Notes: generated from the letters alone by a model not told the origin. DNA of 64,000 nt from Pseudovibrio sp. Alg231-02 (GCF_900143565.1 NZ_FREX01000001.1:387068-451067), one strand, 5' to 3'; counted from the stretch's first letter, positions 1-11,125 are shown. Translations and numbers: made by a program.

Positions 1-475
1 AGCAGGTCAAGGAACTTGAGGCTCCCGTGATCCAGCAATCCTGTCATGGCCAAGGTTCCTTAAGATGCGTTGAGGGCGTACACTTCATCACCTATCCTGA
101 ACATCGCCCTTGTTGTCAACACACCATACTGTTAGTTGCAGAGTTTCAGTTGTGGCCGCAGTTAGCGATATTCACAAATGTCCGTTATTGGTCACGCGCA
201 ACGTGTCAGGAATGGCTAGAATATCGGGCCAACACCGGTCATTCGAGCAGTTCCATCTAGGGTTGAGGTAGTCCTCTTGCAAAATGTTTTTGGTGCTTTT
301 GTGTGTAGTCTTTAGCTACGTCTCTTAGATGCATGTATCACTGGTGGATGTATGAAAAACGAGCAAAGGGGATGATGTTGCTCTTGTTTTGTCAAGTTAT
401 TCCGCTTTTGCTTTATGCCTCAATCTGGTGCATATATCTGGAATCCTAAGAGCTGTTTTATTGGTTGAGACAAGT
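1..475. other. Left-edge region with no recognised gene
   Basis: A reading frame on + is open from the left edge to a stop at 258-260, but its translation (Cys/His-rich, no family I recognise) does not look like a conserved protein. Its stretch TATTGGTCACG (186-196) recurs at 6452-6462 in another gene-poor stretch, which suggests an intergenic repeat rather than coding sequence. The remaining 200 bases are AT-rich and must hold the promoter of the downstream TetR gene. No copy of the operator seen at 5.2-6.1 kb is present here. Confidence 0.4.
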
Positions 476-1027
476 ATGCCCCGCTATCAAAAGCTTGATA
501 AGAATGAACTTCTGAATGCTGCTGAGAGAGTTATTCAAAAACAGGGAGCTCACGCGCTCTCAATTGGGTCAGTTGCAGCAGAAGCTGAGGTGTCGCGAGG
601 AGGTATTCAATCCAATTTCGGGTCACGTGCACAGTTGATTGATGCGTTGTTTGTGCGATGGGATGAGGACTTGGAGCGCTACAAAAGAGAAGTTCGTTCT
701 CGTTGCAACAATCGTATGAGCGAACTGAATGTTTTCCTCGCAGCCACCCGATTGCAGCACCAACATCAGCCCGAGCAAATGTCCGCAATGATGATATTGA
801 CGATGCAAACGCACGAGCAGCTCCTAGCATCTCATATCTGGATGGAAGATAAACTGAAACTTGCAGATGCTGAAGTTGGCGACAAGCGGCAAAATCGGTT
901 ACGTCTGCTTGTGAATGAAGCAATGATAATTATGCACTCGATGCAATTGGCTCCGCTCTCAGATGAGAAATGGGCAGAGGTTTGGGAAGATCTGGATGGG
1001 GCGTTTGACGGTAACACCCCATCCTGA
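476..1027 (+). CDS. TetR/AcrR-family transcriptional regulator
   Basis: Predicted one-component repressor of 183 aa. The N-terminal DNA-binding domain is clear: a helix-turn-helix at about residues 27-50, with the typical TetR sequence order Ser-Ile-x-x-Val-Ala-x-x-Ala-x-Val-Ser-x-Gly ending in an aromatic-Gly-Ser turn. The rest is a helical ligand/dimerisation domain that cannot be matched to a known effector. I chose ATG 476 because the TetR homology begins just after it; an upstream TTG at 389 would add 29 poorly conserved residues. The gene is convergent with the RND permease (stops 5 bases apart). It is the natural candidate to bind the four near-identical palindromes at 5270, 5518, 5823 and 6074 upstream of the pump genes. 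That link is inference; the ligand is unknown. Confidence 0.85.
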   Translation: MPRYQKLDKNELLNAAERVIQKQGAHALSIGSVAAEAEVSRGGIQSNFGSRAQLIDALFVRWDEDLERYKREVRSRCNNRMSELNVFLAATRLQHQHQPEQMSAMMILTMQTHEQLLASHIWMEDKLKLADAEVGDKRQNRLRLLVNEAMIIMHSMQLAPLSDEKWAEVWEDLDGAFDGNTPS

Positions 1028-1032
1028 ATGGC

Positions 1033-4000
1033 CTAGATAGCTGGAAGTTCATCCATCTCGATACTTGGTTCTGTTGCTTTTTTCGGGGCGAACAGGAGAT
1101 AGATGTAGGGCAGTGTTATCAGTGTGAACATTGTCCCGATGAGCATACCGGCAACCAGAATGATCCCGATGCTGTTGCGGGCTTCGGCTCCGGGGCCACT
1201 CACCAGCACCAGCGGGAAGTGTCCGAACACAGTTGCGCAGGTGGTCATCATGACCGGGCGCAGTCTGGTCTTTGCAGACTCGATGATAGCAGTTGTATTA
1301 TCCTTGCCCTCTTCCACAAGCACATTGGCGAACTCAACAATCAGAATTGCATTCTTCGCCACCAACCCAACGAGCGTGATGACGCCAATCTGGGAGTAGA
1401 TGTTCACGGAGGTGAACCCCAAAAACGTGAAGACAAGCGCTGCCGACAAAGCCAGTGGGGCTGAGCCCACAACAACAATGAGCGGTGTTCTGAAGCTGTT
1501 GAACTGAACACTCAGTGCCAGATAGACAACTGCAATTGATGCCAGAAGAACATACATCAGGCTGTTGCCTTCCTGCTTGATTTGCCGAGAGATACCCGCA
1601 TGATCGAGCGTATAGCTGGCAGGCAGAATTTCTCTGGCCTTGTCTTCCAGGAATTCCAGCGCCTGTGCGTTGGTGATGCCCGGGACAACTGATCCCAGAA
1701 TCCTGAAGGATCGCTGCTGATTGAACTTGCCCAGAGAACGCGGTGCGGCTTTGACCTCGATAGACGCAATAGAAGACAACGGAATATAGGTGTTGTCTGG
1801 CACCTTGATTTGCAGATTCATGATCTGGTCAGGGGTATCCCTTGCTTCCTTGCTCACCATGGGTACAACAACATAGGCCTTGCCATCGGCATCAAACCGG
1901 TTGAGATATTGCTCTGATAACATGAAAGACAGCTGGTCGCTGACATCTTTTGACGTAAGACCAAGATCAGCAATTCTGGTATGATCAAGCTTCAGATGTA
2001 CGAGTGGCCGGTCAATCTTCAGATCGGTATCGGCATACATAAACATGCCACTCATATAGGCTGCCTCAACCAATGCATATCCGTGGTTTAGCATCTCCTC
2101 ATAGGTTTCAGGGCCAGTTACCACCAGCTCCACATCGAACTGCCCAGCAGTTGGCAGTGATGGGGTCAGGAGCGGCAAAACGCGCAGTCCTGCTACCTCT
2201 GAGAACCGATAATACAGCTCAGGCATCATCTCCTGAGCACTCTGCTCCCGCTCGAAGAAGTCGATGAGTGTGATACCACCAAAACCACTGCTGGCTGTCA
2301 GTATCTGCCAGACGTTTTCACCTCCTTCAATGCTTTGGGATGCCTTGATTGCCGGTTTTATGTTGTCAACAACAGCACTGAGGGTTCCACCTGGAGGCGC
2401 TTCAACGATGAAGTTGATACTTCCCTGGTCTTCTATGGGTGCCAGCTCTTTGGCTGAGAACATGTAGAACGGCACAATCAAGAGCGCAAAAACAAAACTG
2501 AATGTCAGTATTTGGGCACGCCAACCCAGCATCTTCAAAAGAAGATTGCCATAGGCGTGACTGGCGCGCTGAAAGAGTGAGCTGATGGAGGCGGCAAACC
2601 GAGTTTCCTTGCCGCGACCACTTGCAACGTGTGCGCTCATGATCGGGGACAGCGTGACCGCGAACATACCGGAAATGAGCACCGCAGCAGCCATGGTGAA
2701 CGCAAATTCCCGGAACAGGCTGCCAGACAGCCCGGACACAAATCCGATGGGCAGAAACACGCTGGCAAGCGTAAAGCACATTGCGATGACAGGTGAAAAC
2801 AGCTCCTTTGAACTTTGCAGTGCCGCCTGAAACTTTGACAGGCCTGCCTGTCGATGGCGCGTGACATTTTCAACCACGACAATCGCGTCATCAACCACAA
2901 GGCCCACAGACAGTACGATTGCCAGAATGGTGAGAATGTTCAAGGTAAACCCAAGTAGGTTCATGACGGCAACCGCGCCAAGCAATGAAATTGGAATAGC
3001 AGAGAGCGGCACCAGTGCAGCTCTGAATGAGCCCATCAGGATGAGCACAACAAAGCCAACCAGAACAACAGTTTCACCAAGGGTTTTGACGATTTCAAAC
3101 AGCGAGTCACGCATTGCAAGCGTACCATCGAATGCAATGTCGACCTTCAAGCCGTGAGGGAAACCAGCGTTCAGTTCCTCCAGCTGTTCATAAAGTGCAT
3201 CGCCAATGGCAATCTCATTTGCTCCCGGAAGCGGCCAAACGGAAAGGAAAACACGCTCCTCAATATTGGAACGGGCATCAACAACGCCGGGCCGCTCACC
3301 AAGTTCAACAACTGCAATGTCTTTAAGCTTGAGCGTATAACCGCCAAGGTCCTTTATGGCTAGGTTCTCAAACTCACTGGCCAATTTGAGATTTGAGTTA
3401 GCGATGATGTTAAGGCGCAGCATATCACCTTCCACATCACCAATGGCGGCAACCACGTTGTTGGCAGCAAGAGCTGCAACCAGATCACTGGAAGACAGAT
3501 TGTATCCGGCCAAACGGGCCTGATTGATCCATATTCTCAGAGCTGGTTCTCGGCCTCCTTCAATCTTAACCCGCTGAACATCTTTGATTGATGACAGAAC
3601 CGGGATGACGTTTCGGGACAGATAGTCGGTTATCTCAAAACGATCCCAATACTGTGAGGAAACATCAAGATAGAAGGATGCAAAAGGGCGATCAGCCCGC
3701 AAGAGCGAGATGACTGGTTCTTCTGCATTTGCAGGCAGTTCTGAGCGAACCTGATTGAGGTTTGCTGTGAGTTCTGACAGGGCAACAGTACGATCTTCAT
3801 TAATTTTAAGCCAGGCTGTAACGGTACTTTGTCCAGCGATGGTTTTGGAATCTACATAATCAACGCCCGGTACACTCATGGCGGCGCGTTCGATTGGTTC
3901 TGTTACAAACCCCTGAACAACATTTGCCGCAAGGCCGGTGTAGCGGGTGGTGATTTCGATTGCAGAGCTTTCAATAACCGGGAACAGCACAACTGGTAAC

Positions 4001-4083
4001 CGTAAAGCTGAAGCGAGTCCAAGCAGAACACACAACAGCGAGATCACGATTGAAAGGACTGGTTTGCGAACAAAAATTTCCAC
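1033..4083 (-). CDS. RND efflux permease (HAE-1/AcrB-like), pump 1
   Basis: Inner-membrane proton-driven exporter of 1016 aa, the normal RND length. It has the internal duplication of this family: TM1 right after the start, a periplasmic porter domain, a TM2-6 block, TM7, a second porter domain and a TM8-12 block. The TM4 Asp pair (VVDDAIVVVEN, near residue 400) and the TM10 Lys (LVAKNAILIVEF) of the proton relay are both present. The start is GTG 4083, preceded by AGGAG at 6 bases spacing; the frame is open upstream to 4209 but that part lies inside the MFP gene. The gene starts 16 bp after the stop of the adaptor gene, so the two form an operon. Substrate unknown; no outer-membrane TolC partner is adjacent. 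Confidence 0.93.
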   Translation of the reverse strand: MEIFVRKPVLSIVISLLCVLLGLASALRLPVVLFPVIESSAIEITTRYTGLAANVVQGFVTEPIERAAMSVPGVDYVDSKTIAGQSTVTAWLKINEDRTVALSELTANLNQVRSELPANAEEPVISLLRADRPFASFYLDVSSQYWDRFEITDYLSRNVIPVLSSIKDVQRVKIEGGREPALRIWINQARLAGYNLSSSDLVAALAANNVVAAIGDVEGDMLRLNIIANSNLKLASEFENLAIKDLGGYTLKLKDIAVVELGERPGVVDARSNIEERVFLSVWPLPGANEIAIGDALYEQLEELNAGFPHGLKVDIAFDGTLAMRDSLFEIVKTLGETVVLVGFVVLILMGSFRAALVPLSAIPISLLGAVAVMNLLGFTLNILTILAIVLSVGLVVDDAIVVVENVTRHRQAGLSKFQAALQSSKELFSPVIAMCFTLASVFLPIGFVSGLSGSLFREFAFTMAAAVLISGMFAVTLSPIMSAHVASGRGKETRFAASISSLFQRASHAYGNLLLKMLGWRAQILTFSFVFALLIVPFYMFSAKELAPIEDQGSINFIVEAPPGGTLSAVVDNIKPAIKASQSIEGGENVWQILTASSGFGGITLIDFFEREQSAQEMMPELYYRFSEVAGLRVLPLLTPSLPTAGQFDVELVVTGPETYEEMLNHGYALVEAAYMSGMFMYADTDLKIDRPLVHLKLDHTRIADLGLTSKDVSDQLSFMLSEQYLNRFDADGKAYVVVPMVSKEARDTPDQIMNLQIKVPDNTYIPLSSIASIEVKAAPRSLGKFNQQRSFRILGSVVPGITNAQALEFLEDKAREILPASYTLDHAGISRQIKQEGNSLMYVLLASIAVVYLALSVQFNSFRTPLIVVVGSAPLALSAALVFTFLGFTSVNIYSQIGVITLVGLVAKNAILIVEFANVLVEEGKDNTTAIIESAKTRLRPVMMTTCATVFGHFPLVLVSGPGAEARNSIGIILVAGMLIGTMFTLITLPYIYLLFAPKKATEPSIEMDELPAI

Positions 4084-4099
4084 GAAGCACTCCTGGGAG

Positions 4100-5212
4100 T
4101 TATTGGTAGGTTGCAGATGAGATCTGCTGCGGAGTGTCCGAAGGGGACGACAGGTAAACAAGAACGCCCGGTGCCAGCTTGAAGGCCCCGTTTGTTGCAA
4201 CCAGCTCATTTGATGTAAGCCCCTGATCTACCAGAACGCTCTCACCTAGATAAAACAGGTGGCTGACATCACGCCGTTCTGCACGATAGGCTCCCTCCTG
4301 CTCATCAGGATGCAGGATATACACAAACTGGCCGTAGCCATCTGTCTGCACGGCGGTGACAGGAAGGGACAGGTAGTCTTTATCCCGAGCAACGGGAACC
4401 ATCAGTTCAACAAAGGCGCCATGGGCCATGCCCAAATGTTGCGCGAAGACTTCTGCGCGATGAGTTCTTGTTCTTGTCGTAGTGGAGATAGTGGCATCAC
4501 GATGTATGATGGTCGCAGTGATCTGCTTACCTTTCTGTCCGATCACAGTTACACCTGCTCCAGCGCCAAGTTCCATGTGATGCTGAGGCAGCTTGAAATC
4601 CACCCAAACACGATCGGTTTGTCCAACAATCTGTGTGATCAGTTCATTGGCTCCAAGGATCTGTCCCAGTGACAAAGTGCTGGTGTTGGTTTTTCCGGCA
4701 AATGGGGCACGAATAGTCTTTTTCTGGATCCGACTTTTTATCTGAGCCACCTGAGCCTTTGCCGTTTCCAGCAAAGCCTGGGCATTGTCCAATGTACTTT
4801 GACTACCGCTTCCGGTGGAGCGCAGCTTTTTGGCTCTTTCAAACTTTATTGCAGCCAGTTTCTCATCTGCTTCAGTTGCAGCAAGCTGTGCGATTTCCTC
4901 TGAAACATCCATCTGTACAAGGAGCTGATCTTCTGCAACAGGATCTCCGGGTTGAAACCCAAGCTGCACAATGCGGCCGGAGATCTCTGTTCTGAGCTCA
5001 ACCTGCTCAGGGGCGATAACTTCGCCAATAACCTGAATTTGGGGAGCGTACTTGACGGTTTTGGGAGAAAACGCTTCTGTTGTCTCGGTGTGTTCGGGGA
5101 TCAAAGCGGCCTGGGCGATGGCCTCTGAAACCTGGGTGAACTTGACGTAACCAAGTCCTCCAATGACACCAGTGATAGCTAGTAATGCGATAAACCAGCG
5201 AACAACTACCAT
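4100..5212 (-). CDS. RND periplasmic adaptor (membrane fusion protein), pump 1
   Basis: 370-aa HlyD/AcrA-family adaptor linking the RND permease to an outer-membrane channel. An N-terminal hydrophobic anchor (about residues 5-25) precedes a split lipoyl domain (halves around QPGDPVAEDQLLVQMD and KKTIRAPFAGK), a short Glu/Ala/Lys-rich coiled-coil hairpin, and beta-barrel and membrane-proximal domains. There is no lipobox Cys, so it is membrane-anchored rather than a lipoprotein. The ATG at 5212 follows a GA-rich ribosome site. Two palindromic operators (5270-5285 and 5518-5541) lie within 330 bp upstream, fitting TetR control. A truncated copy of its 5' end sits at 5644-5775. Confidence 0.9.
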   Translation of the reverse strand: MVVVRWFIALLAITGVIGGLGYVKFTQVSEAIAQAALIPEHTETTEAFSPKTVKYAPQIQVIGEVIAPEQVELRTEISGRIVQLGFQPGDPVAEDQLLVQMDVSEEIAQLAATEADEKLAAIKFERAKKLRSTGSGSQSTLDNAQALLETAKAQVAQIKSRIQKKTIRAPFAGKTNTSTLSLGQILGANELITQIVGQTDRVWVDFKLPQHHMELGAGAGVTVIGQKGKQITATIIHRDATISTTTRTRTHRAEVFAQHLGMAHGAFVELMVPVARDKDYLSLPVTAVQTDGYGQFVYILHPDEQEGAYRAERRDVSHLFYLGESVLVDQGLTSNELVATNGAFKLAPGVLVYLSSPSDTPQQISSATYQ

Positions 5213-5269
5213 CTTTCTCTCTTTCTCAATGCTGTCTTGCGAATGAGCGAAATGAAGTGAAATGAAGTG

Positions 5270-5285
5270 AAATACAAATGTATTT
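5270..5285. promoter_or_regulatory. TetR-type operator, copy 1
   Basis: A perfect inverted repeat, AAATACA-2 nt-TGTATTT, lies 58 bp upstream of the pump-1 adaptor ATG. The same half-sites recur at 5518, 5823 and 6074. The position and symmetry fit a binding site for the TetR protein encoded at 476-1027 (inference). Confidence 0.7.
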
Positions 5286-5517
5286 ATTATTTCGGCGCAA
5301 TCGGTTTTCTTAATTTCAGCTCAATTTTCCGCTTATTGCGCTGCCTGCTGGCACCTTGCCAATCAGGTCTTGTGGGATGCGTCACCTCCAGTGTTGGGGG
5401 TGGAGGTGACGCAAGTTACCTGGATCAAGTTTGCAGTGTATCGTTCTCCAAGTTAGCTGCTGTAGCGAAACGCGATTGGAGCGCGATAACGCTTTTTCCT
5501 TGCAAGCTAACTTAATC

Positions 5518-5541
5518 TTATAAATACAACTGTATTTATAA
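5518..5541. promoter_or_regulatory. TetR-type operator, copy 2 (24-bp perfect palindrome)
   Basis: This is the longest of the four sites: 11-bp arms around a 2-bp centre, with the core AAATACA-AC-TGTATTT extended by TTAT/ATAA. It lies about 310 bp upstream of the adaptor ATG and 233 bp from copy 1, the same arrangement as copies 3 and 4. Paired sites at this distance could allow looping or could flank a promoter; that part is inference. Confidence 0.7.
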
Positions 5542-5643
5542 GCAAGAAATTTTTTATAGCTATTTTTTAGGGGTAGACCCTTTGCCATCATCAAGAGATT
5601 GAATTAATTGCGATTTTCCCATAAGGAGGCGAATGCTCGTAAC

Positions 5644-5775
5644 TTAATGCGACAGGAATAATGGAATGAGATAGTCCGAAATTACCTCAGCATTCTGAGC
5701 TAGCTTGAGAAGGCAAATTCCTCCAATAGCACCAATGCTAGCAAGTACTGTGACAAACCAACGATCAACCAACAT
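5644..5775 (-). pseudogene. Truncated duplicate of the RND adaptor 5' end
   Basis: A 43-codon frame whose product starts like the intact adaptor: MLVDRWFVTVLASIGAIGG against MVVVRWFIALLAITGVIGG. It stays alignable through the membrane anchor to a shared Leu-Ile-Pro, then ends after five unrelated residues. The ribosome-site region (CATCTTTCTCTC on the + strand) and about 320 bp of upstream DNA are also duplicated, including both operators. It is best read as the remnant of a tandem duplication of the pump promoter plus gene start. A functional 43-aa single-pass peptide under the same operator cannot be excluded. Confidence 0.8.
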
Positions 5776-5822
5776 CTTTCTCTCCCTCTCAATAGTAACT
5801 TGTGAATGAGCGAAATGAAGTG

Positions 5823-5838
5823 AAATACGACTGTATTT
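5823..5838. promoter_or_regulatory. TetR-type operator, copy 3
   Basis: AAATACG-AC-TGTATTT has one mismatch from the symmetric consensus. It sits 48 bp upstream of the truncated adaptor copy, in the position equivalent to copy 1, inside a duplicated stretch that also shares the sequence GAATGAGCGAAATGAAGTGA. Confidence 0.65.
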
Positions 5839-6073
5839 ATTATTTCGGTGCAATTCAGTCCTTTGGCTTCCTGTTCCAATGTGTGCTTTCAGTGTCGCCC
5901 ATGGCAACTTATCAACCAGAACAGGTGGACTACGCCACTTCCAATGTTGGTATGGAGGCATACGCAAAATAACTGGATCACTTTTTGCAAAAAAATAGTT
6001 CTCCTAGTTAGCTGCAGTAGCGGAACGCGATTGGAACACAACAACGCTAGCATTTTATGAGCTGCCTCAGATT

Positions 6074-6093
6074 ATAAATACAATTGTATTTAT
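6074..6093. promoter_or_regulatory. TetR-type operator, copy 4
   Basis: A 20-bp perfect palindrome with core AAATACA-AT-TGTATTT, equivalent to copy 2 in the duplicated promoter. Its retention as a perfect palindrome in a diverged duplicate hints that it is still bound. Confidence 0.65.
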
Positions 6094-6563
6094 TTACAAG
6101 ATTTTTTCCTAGTTAGATATATGAGCAATTGTTGTAAATATTCAGGTAGCAAAACCAAATCGCTAAAATATCACGCATTCTCTGTCAGGCGATTGCAGTG
6201 CGTAACTTCGTGCGGTGTAGTTTCGTTTGCTTGATAGCCAGCACAAGCTAGAAAGACACAAATATAGTGAATTCTGCAGTCTGCCCCTTTGCGGCAAACT
6301 AAAAGAAACCAACTTGAAGTTGAACCCTCATTCTTGTTGAGGTTGGTCGAATATCGCGGCAATGATCACTCAGTAACAGGCTGACCAAAATCGACCTCTG
6401 GTTGAAGTCACGAGCAGGCTAGAGGCACTTAGAATTGGGGTGAATGGCCGGTATTGGTCACGTTGGGTAATTCTAGATCGCACATAAGAGCTACTGAAGA
6501 AGCCTTTGGGTGAAGGTATCTCAACCCATGTTGGAAGCGATCGAAGGTCCGGCTTTAGCCCTA
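6094..6563. other. Gene-free stretch between the pump duplicate and the integrase remnant
   Basis: No frame here has protein-like composition, an RBS or recognisable homology. The only noteworthy feature is the sequence CCGGTATTGGTCACG at 6448-6462, which nearly matches 181-196. Confidence 0.4.
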
Positions 6564-7710
6564 TCAGAGTGAAACTTTATTTTTTCGCATCAATGCTACT
6601 ACAATCTCTGCCTTGTCTCTATGTCGCGCGCTATCGAGGTGCTCATAGTGTCGCCGCGTTGTCGTTAAGTCAGAATGCCCTAAGATATCCACGATATCAG
6701 CCAGATCAACCCCACTCAAACGCAGATGAGATCCAACGGTGCGGCGCAGGTCATGGACTTTCAAGTCAGAAATGCCAGCCTTCTTGCACACATCATTATA
6801 TGCACCATAGAGAGTTTGCTCATTTACGGCTGTGTTCTCCTTACCAAAAGAGGCAAAAACATAATCACAGCTTTTTACCGGAGGGATACTTTTCAGGTGA
6901 TCGACCACTTCTTGAGCAAGTCGAAATGTCTTCTCCCCAGTCTTCGCTGGCTGTGACACCGCCCCCATTTCCAAGTCAAGCTGGTCCCAGCGCAGACTGA
7001 GCATCTCTTACTTTCTTCGGCCAGTCATCAGAAGATAACGTAGAGCATGGAGACCCATGATCCAATGCCGCCCACCGGCCTGAACCTCTTCCAGCCCATT
7101 CCAATACTTGCTCAGCTCCTTAGAACTCATAAACCGTGTTCGCGGCTTACGAGGATTCCTCGTTACGTAGAGCCGAGGATTAGCAAACGAAAGAGGGAGC
7201 AAACCCTGGGAGATTGACCAGTTGATTATTACCTGGCTTGTGATCGCTGCAGTATTTGCTGCGATCGGGCCATGCTTCTCAGAAAGCAGCCCAAACTTCA
7301 TGCGACACCTATCGACCGTCAACGCTGCCGGGCTTAAGTTGTGCCAGTCCTTAAATTTGTTTTTCCAATCAGATTTGTACTTTGCCAGGGTAGTGTCTGC
7401 GACCTCCCCCTCTCTGCGCTTGAAGTAAATCTGAGCAAGCTCATCCAGGGTCTCGATATGTATTAACCCCTCGCGCATAGCGTTTTTTCATTTTGCGCAC
7501 TTTCTCACGCGCTTCATCAACACTGAGTTCTGGGAAATACCCCAGCGTCTCATACAGGCGCTGACCTGCAACTTTGACGTAAACCGAAAAGGTTTTTTTC
7601 TTTGCGCCAACTGTGACGAGCAGCCCCTCCTCTACGGAGTCGGAGAGCCGGATACGTTTGCCTTCATACTTAAAATTTTTGAGATCTGAATTGGTGAGCC
7701 GCGTTGCCAT
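6564..7710 (-). pseudogene. Tyrosine recombinase / P4-type integrase, disrupted
   Basis: A phage/island integrase of about 380 codons, now broken. The N-terminal piece (7441-7710) has the DUF4102-like arm-binding domain: TRLTNSDLKNF, then YVKVAGQRLYETLGYFPELS and DEAREKVRK. Near 7450-7478 the frame shifts to the core-binding piece (to 7011). An in-frame TAA at 7008-7010 then interrupts the catalytic domain in the conserved box TGRRK-stop-EMLSLRW. The last part (6564-7004) keeps HDLRRT, LGHSDLTTTRRHY and the nucleophilic Tyr. Arg, His, Arg, His and Tyr are therefore all still legible, so the decay is recent. No tRNA or clear attachment site adjoins it, so the island it mobilised has been lost or reduced. 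Confidence 0.85.
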
Positions 7711-7861
7711 GGAGATGCCTTAAATCACACACCCCTATATGAACACGAAAAATAAATCATACGCTAGTCATATGACCATTAAAACTTGCGGCATTTCGAT
7801 ATAACTCGAAATAACCGCAAGCCATTGAAATTAAAAGAAGAGATAACTTAGTGTAAACCCA

Positions 7862-9692
<1,831 letters not shown>

Positions 9693-11093
9693 ATGCCGCA
9701 CCGCCTCCGCATGACGACTGTGATCGTTGGCATGACGCTTTTGCTGGTGCAGCTGGACGCCACAGTGCTTGGAGTTGCGATCCCCACTATCGCCCGCGAC
9801 CTGAAAATCAATCCACTTTCGTTGCATATGACCATATCGCTCTATCAGCTCACATTGGCGGTGTTTATTCCCATTTCAGGCTGGGCAGCTGACCGCTTCG
9901 GCTCAAAACGATTGTTCGTTGGTGCAGCGCTCCTGTTTATGAGCATGTCGGTGGCTTGCGCCCTTTCAGGCAATCTGACCCATCTTTTGATTGCCCGGGC
10001 AATTCAGGGGTTTGCCGGAGCCTTTTTGATGCCGATTGGACGCCTGACAGTCATCCGCATGGCAGGCACGAAGAACCTTGTGCAAGCGATGGTTTGGGTC
10101 GTCACGCCCGCTGCATTCGGAATTGCCTTTGGCCCCTTTCTGGGCGGCATCATTGTGCACTACCTCAATTGGCGCTGGATCTTTTTGATCAATGTGCCGG
10201 TTTGCATTGCCGTTGGCGCAATGAGCAGCTTTTATTTTCGCGATTACAGGCGGAAGAACAAAGTGCCCTTCGATTTTCCGGGGTTCATTCTGCTCGGAAG
10301 TACTGCCGCATCACTCCTGGCTGGGATTGCTAGTCTAACGAAGATCACGGGCGATGCATTTATTCCCCTTGGCCTTTTTGCGGCAAGTTTATCATTCGCC
10401 CTGATCTTTATTTGGCATGCGCGGCGTGCTCTCCATCCAGTGATTGACCTGAAGCTCTTCGCAAATCTCAGCTACCGTGTCTCGACCTATGCAGCTGTCC
10501 CATTGCGCATCGGCGTCGCTTCCTTTGCGTTTGTGATGCCACTCATCCTGCAAATCCCTATGGGCTTAGATAGCTTGACAACCGGCCTTCTCATGGGGGC
10601 TGCTGCCATCGGTGCCCTGCTTTCACGCGTGGTCGCTCACCGATTGATCAAAACATTCGGCTTTCGCGGCGTCCTGCTGCCCTGCACTATTGTTCTTTCC
10701 GTTTTAACGCTGGCTGTGGGCTTTGTCTGGCTTACCAAGTCACTTGCAGCAGTCACGCTCCTCATCCTGCTCACAGGCTTCACACGAAGCCTTGTGTTCA
10801 CATCTGCTAACACAGCAAGCTATGCAGATCTGACCAGATGTCTTGTTAATCAGGGTGTGAGCTTTGCAGGGCTGGTTCAGCAACTGTCCATTTCACTGGC
10901 GGTTGGTTTTGCTGCAGCCATTTTGCATGTTCGGCAGAATATCACAGAGGAGCCTATGCTCACCGGGCCTGATTTTATCTGGCTTTCCGTTTGCACTGGT
11001 CTGTTTGCATTGCTGCCTGTTCTGTTTTTCTGGTTTCTACCCGTCAATCTTGGAAAGAACAAAGTGGATGAACAGGCACATTTGCATCATTAA
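9693..11093 (+). CDS. MFS exporter, DHA2 (EmrB/QacA) family
   Basis: 466-aa drug:H+ antiporter-like membrane protein. TM1 carries the DHA2 signature LVQLDATVLGVAIPTIARDL, followed by the loop motif GWAADRFGSKR between TM2 and TM3 and GxxxGPxxGG-like residues in TM5 (FGIAFGPFLGG). Many hydrophobic segments continue to the C-terminus. The start is taken at ATG 9693; GTG 9666 or ATG 9711 are possible. There is no adjacent EmrA-type adaptor, so it probably acts alone in the inner membrane. Substrate unknown. Confidence 0.85.
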   Translation: MPHRLRMTTVIVGMTLLLVQLDATVLGVAIPTIARDLKINPLSLHMTISLYQLTLAVFIPISGWAADRFGSKRLFVGAALLFMSMSVACALSGNLTHLLIARAIQGFAGAFLMPIGRLTVIRMAGTKNLVQAMVWVVTPAAFGIAFGPFLGGIIVHYLNWRWIFLINVPVCIAVGAMSSFYFRDYRRKNKVPFDFPGFILLGSTAASLLAGIASLTKITGDAFIPLGLFAASLSFALIFIWHARRALHPVIDLKLFANLSYRVSTYAAVPLRIGVASFAFVMPLILQIPMGLDSLTTGLLMGAAAIGALLSRVVAHRLIKTFGFRGVLLPCTIVLSVLTLAVGFVWLTKSLAAVTLLILLTGFTRSLVFTSANTASYADLTRCLVNQGVSFAGLVQQLSISLAVGFAAAILHVRQNITEEPMLTGPDFIWLSVCTGLFALLPVLFFWFLPVNLGKNKVDEQAHLHH

Positions 11094-11094
11094 A

Positions 11095-11118
11095 AAAGGC
11101 TGGTCGAAACCAGCCTTT
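11095..11118. terminator. Bidirectional terminator between the MFS gene and rlmE
   Basis: A 10-bp stem (AAAGGCTGGT/ACCAGCCTTT) with a CGAA loop between two convergent genes. The A/T-rich flanks serve either strand. Confidence 0.8.
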
Positions 11119-11125
11119 CTGAAAA

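Noticed and set aside
27-260. 78-codon frame at the left edge
   Set aside because: It is Cys/His-rich, has no RBS for its GTG start and no recognisable family, and part of it recurs in a non-coding stretch at 6.4 kb.
6171-6362. 63-aa minus-strand frame starting MPRYSTNLNKNE, similar to the TetR start MPRYQKLDKNE
   Set aside because: The similarity ends after about 12 residues, no helix-turn-helix follows, and the orientation does not fit the duplicated promoter. Probably chance.
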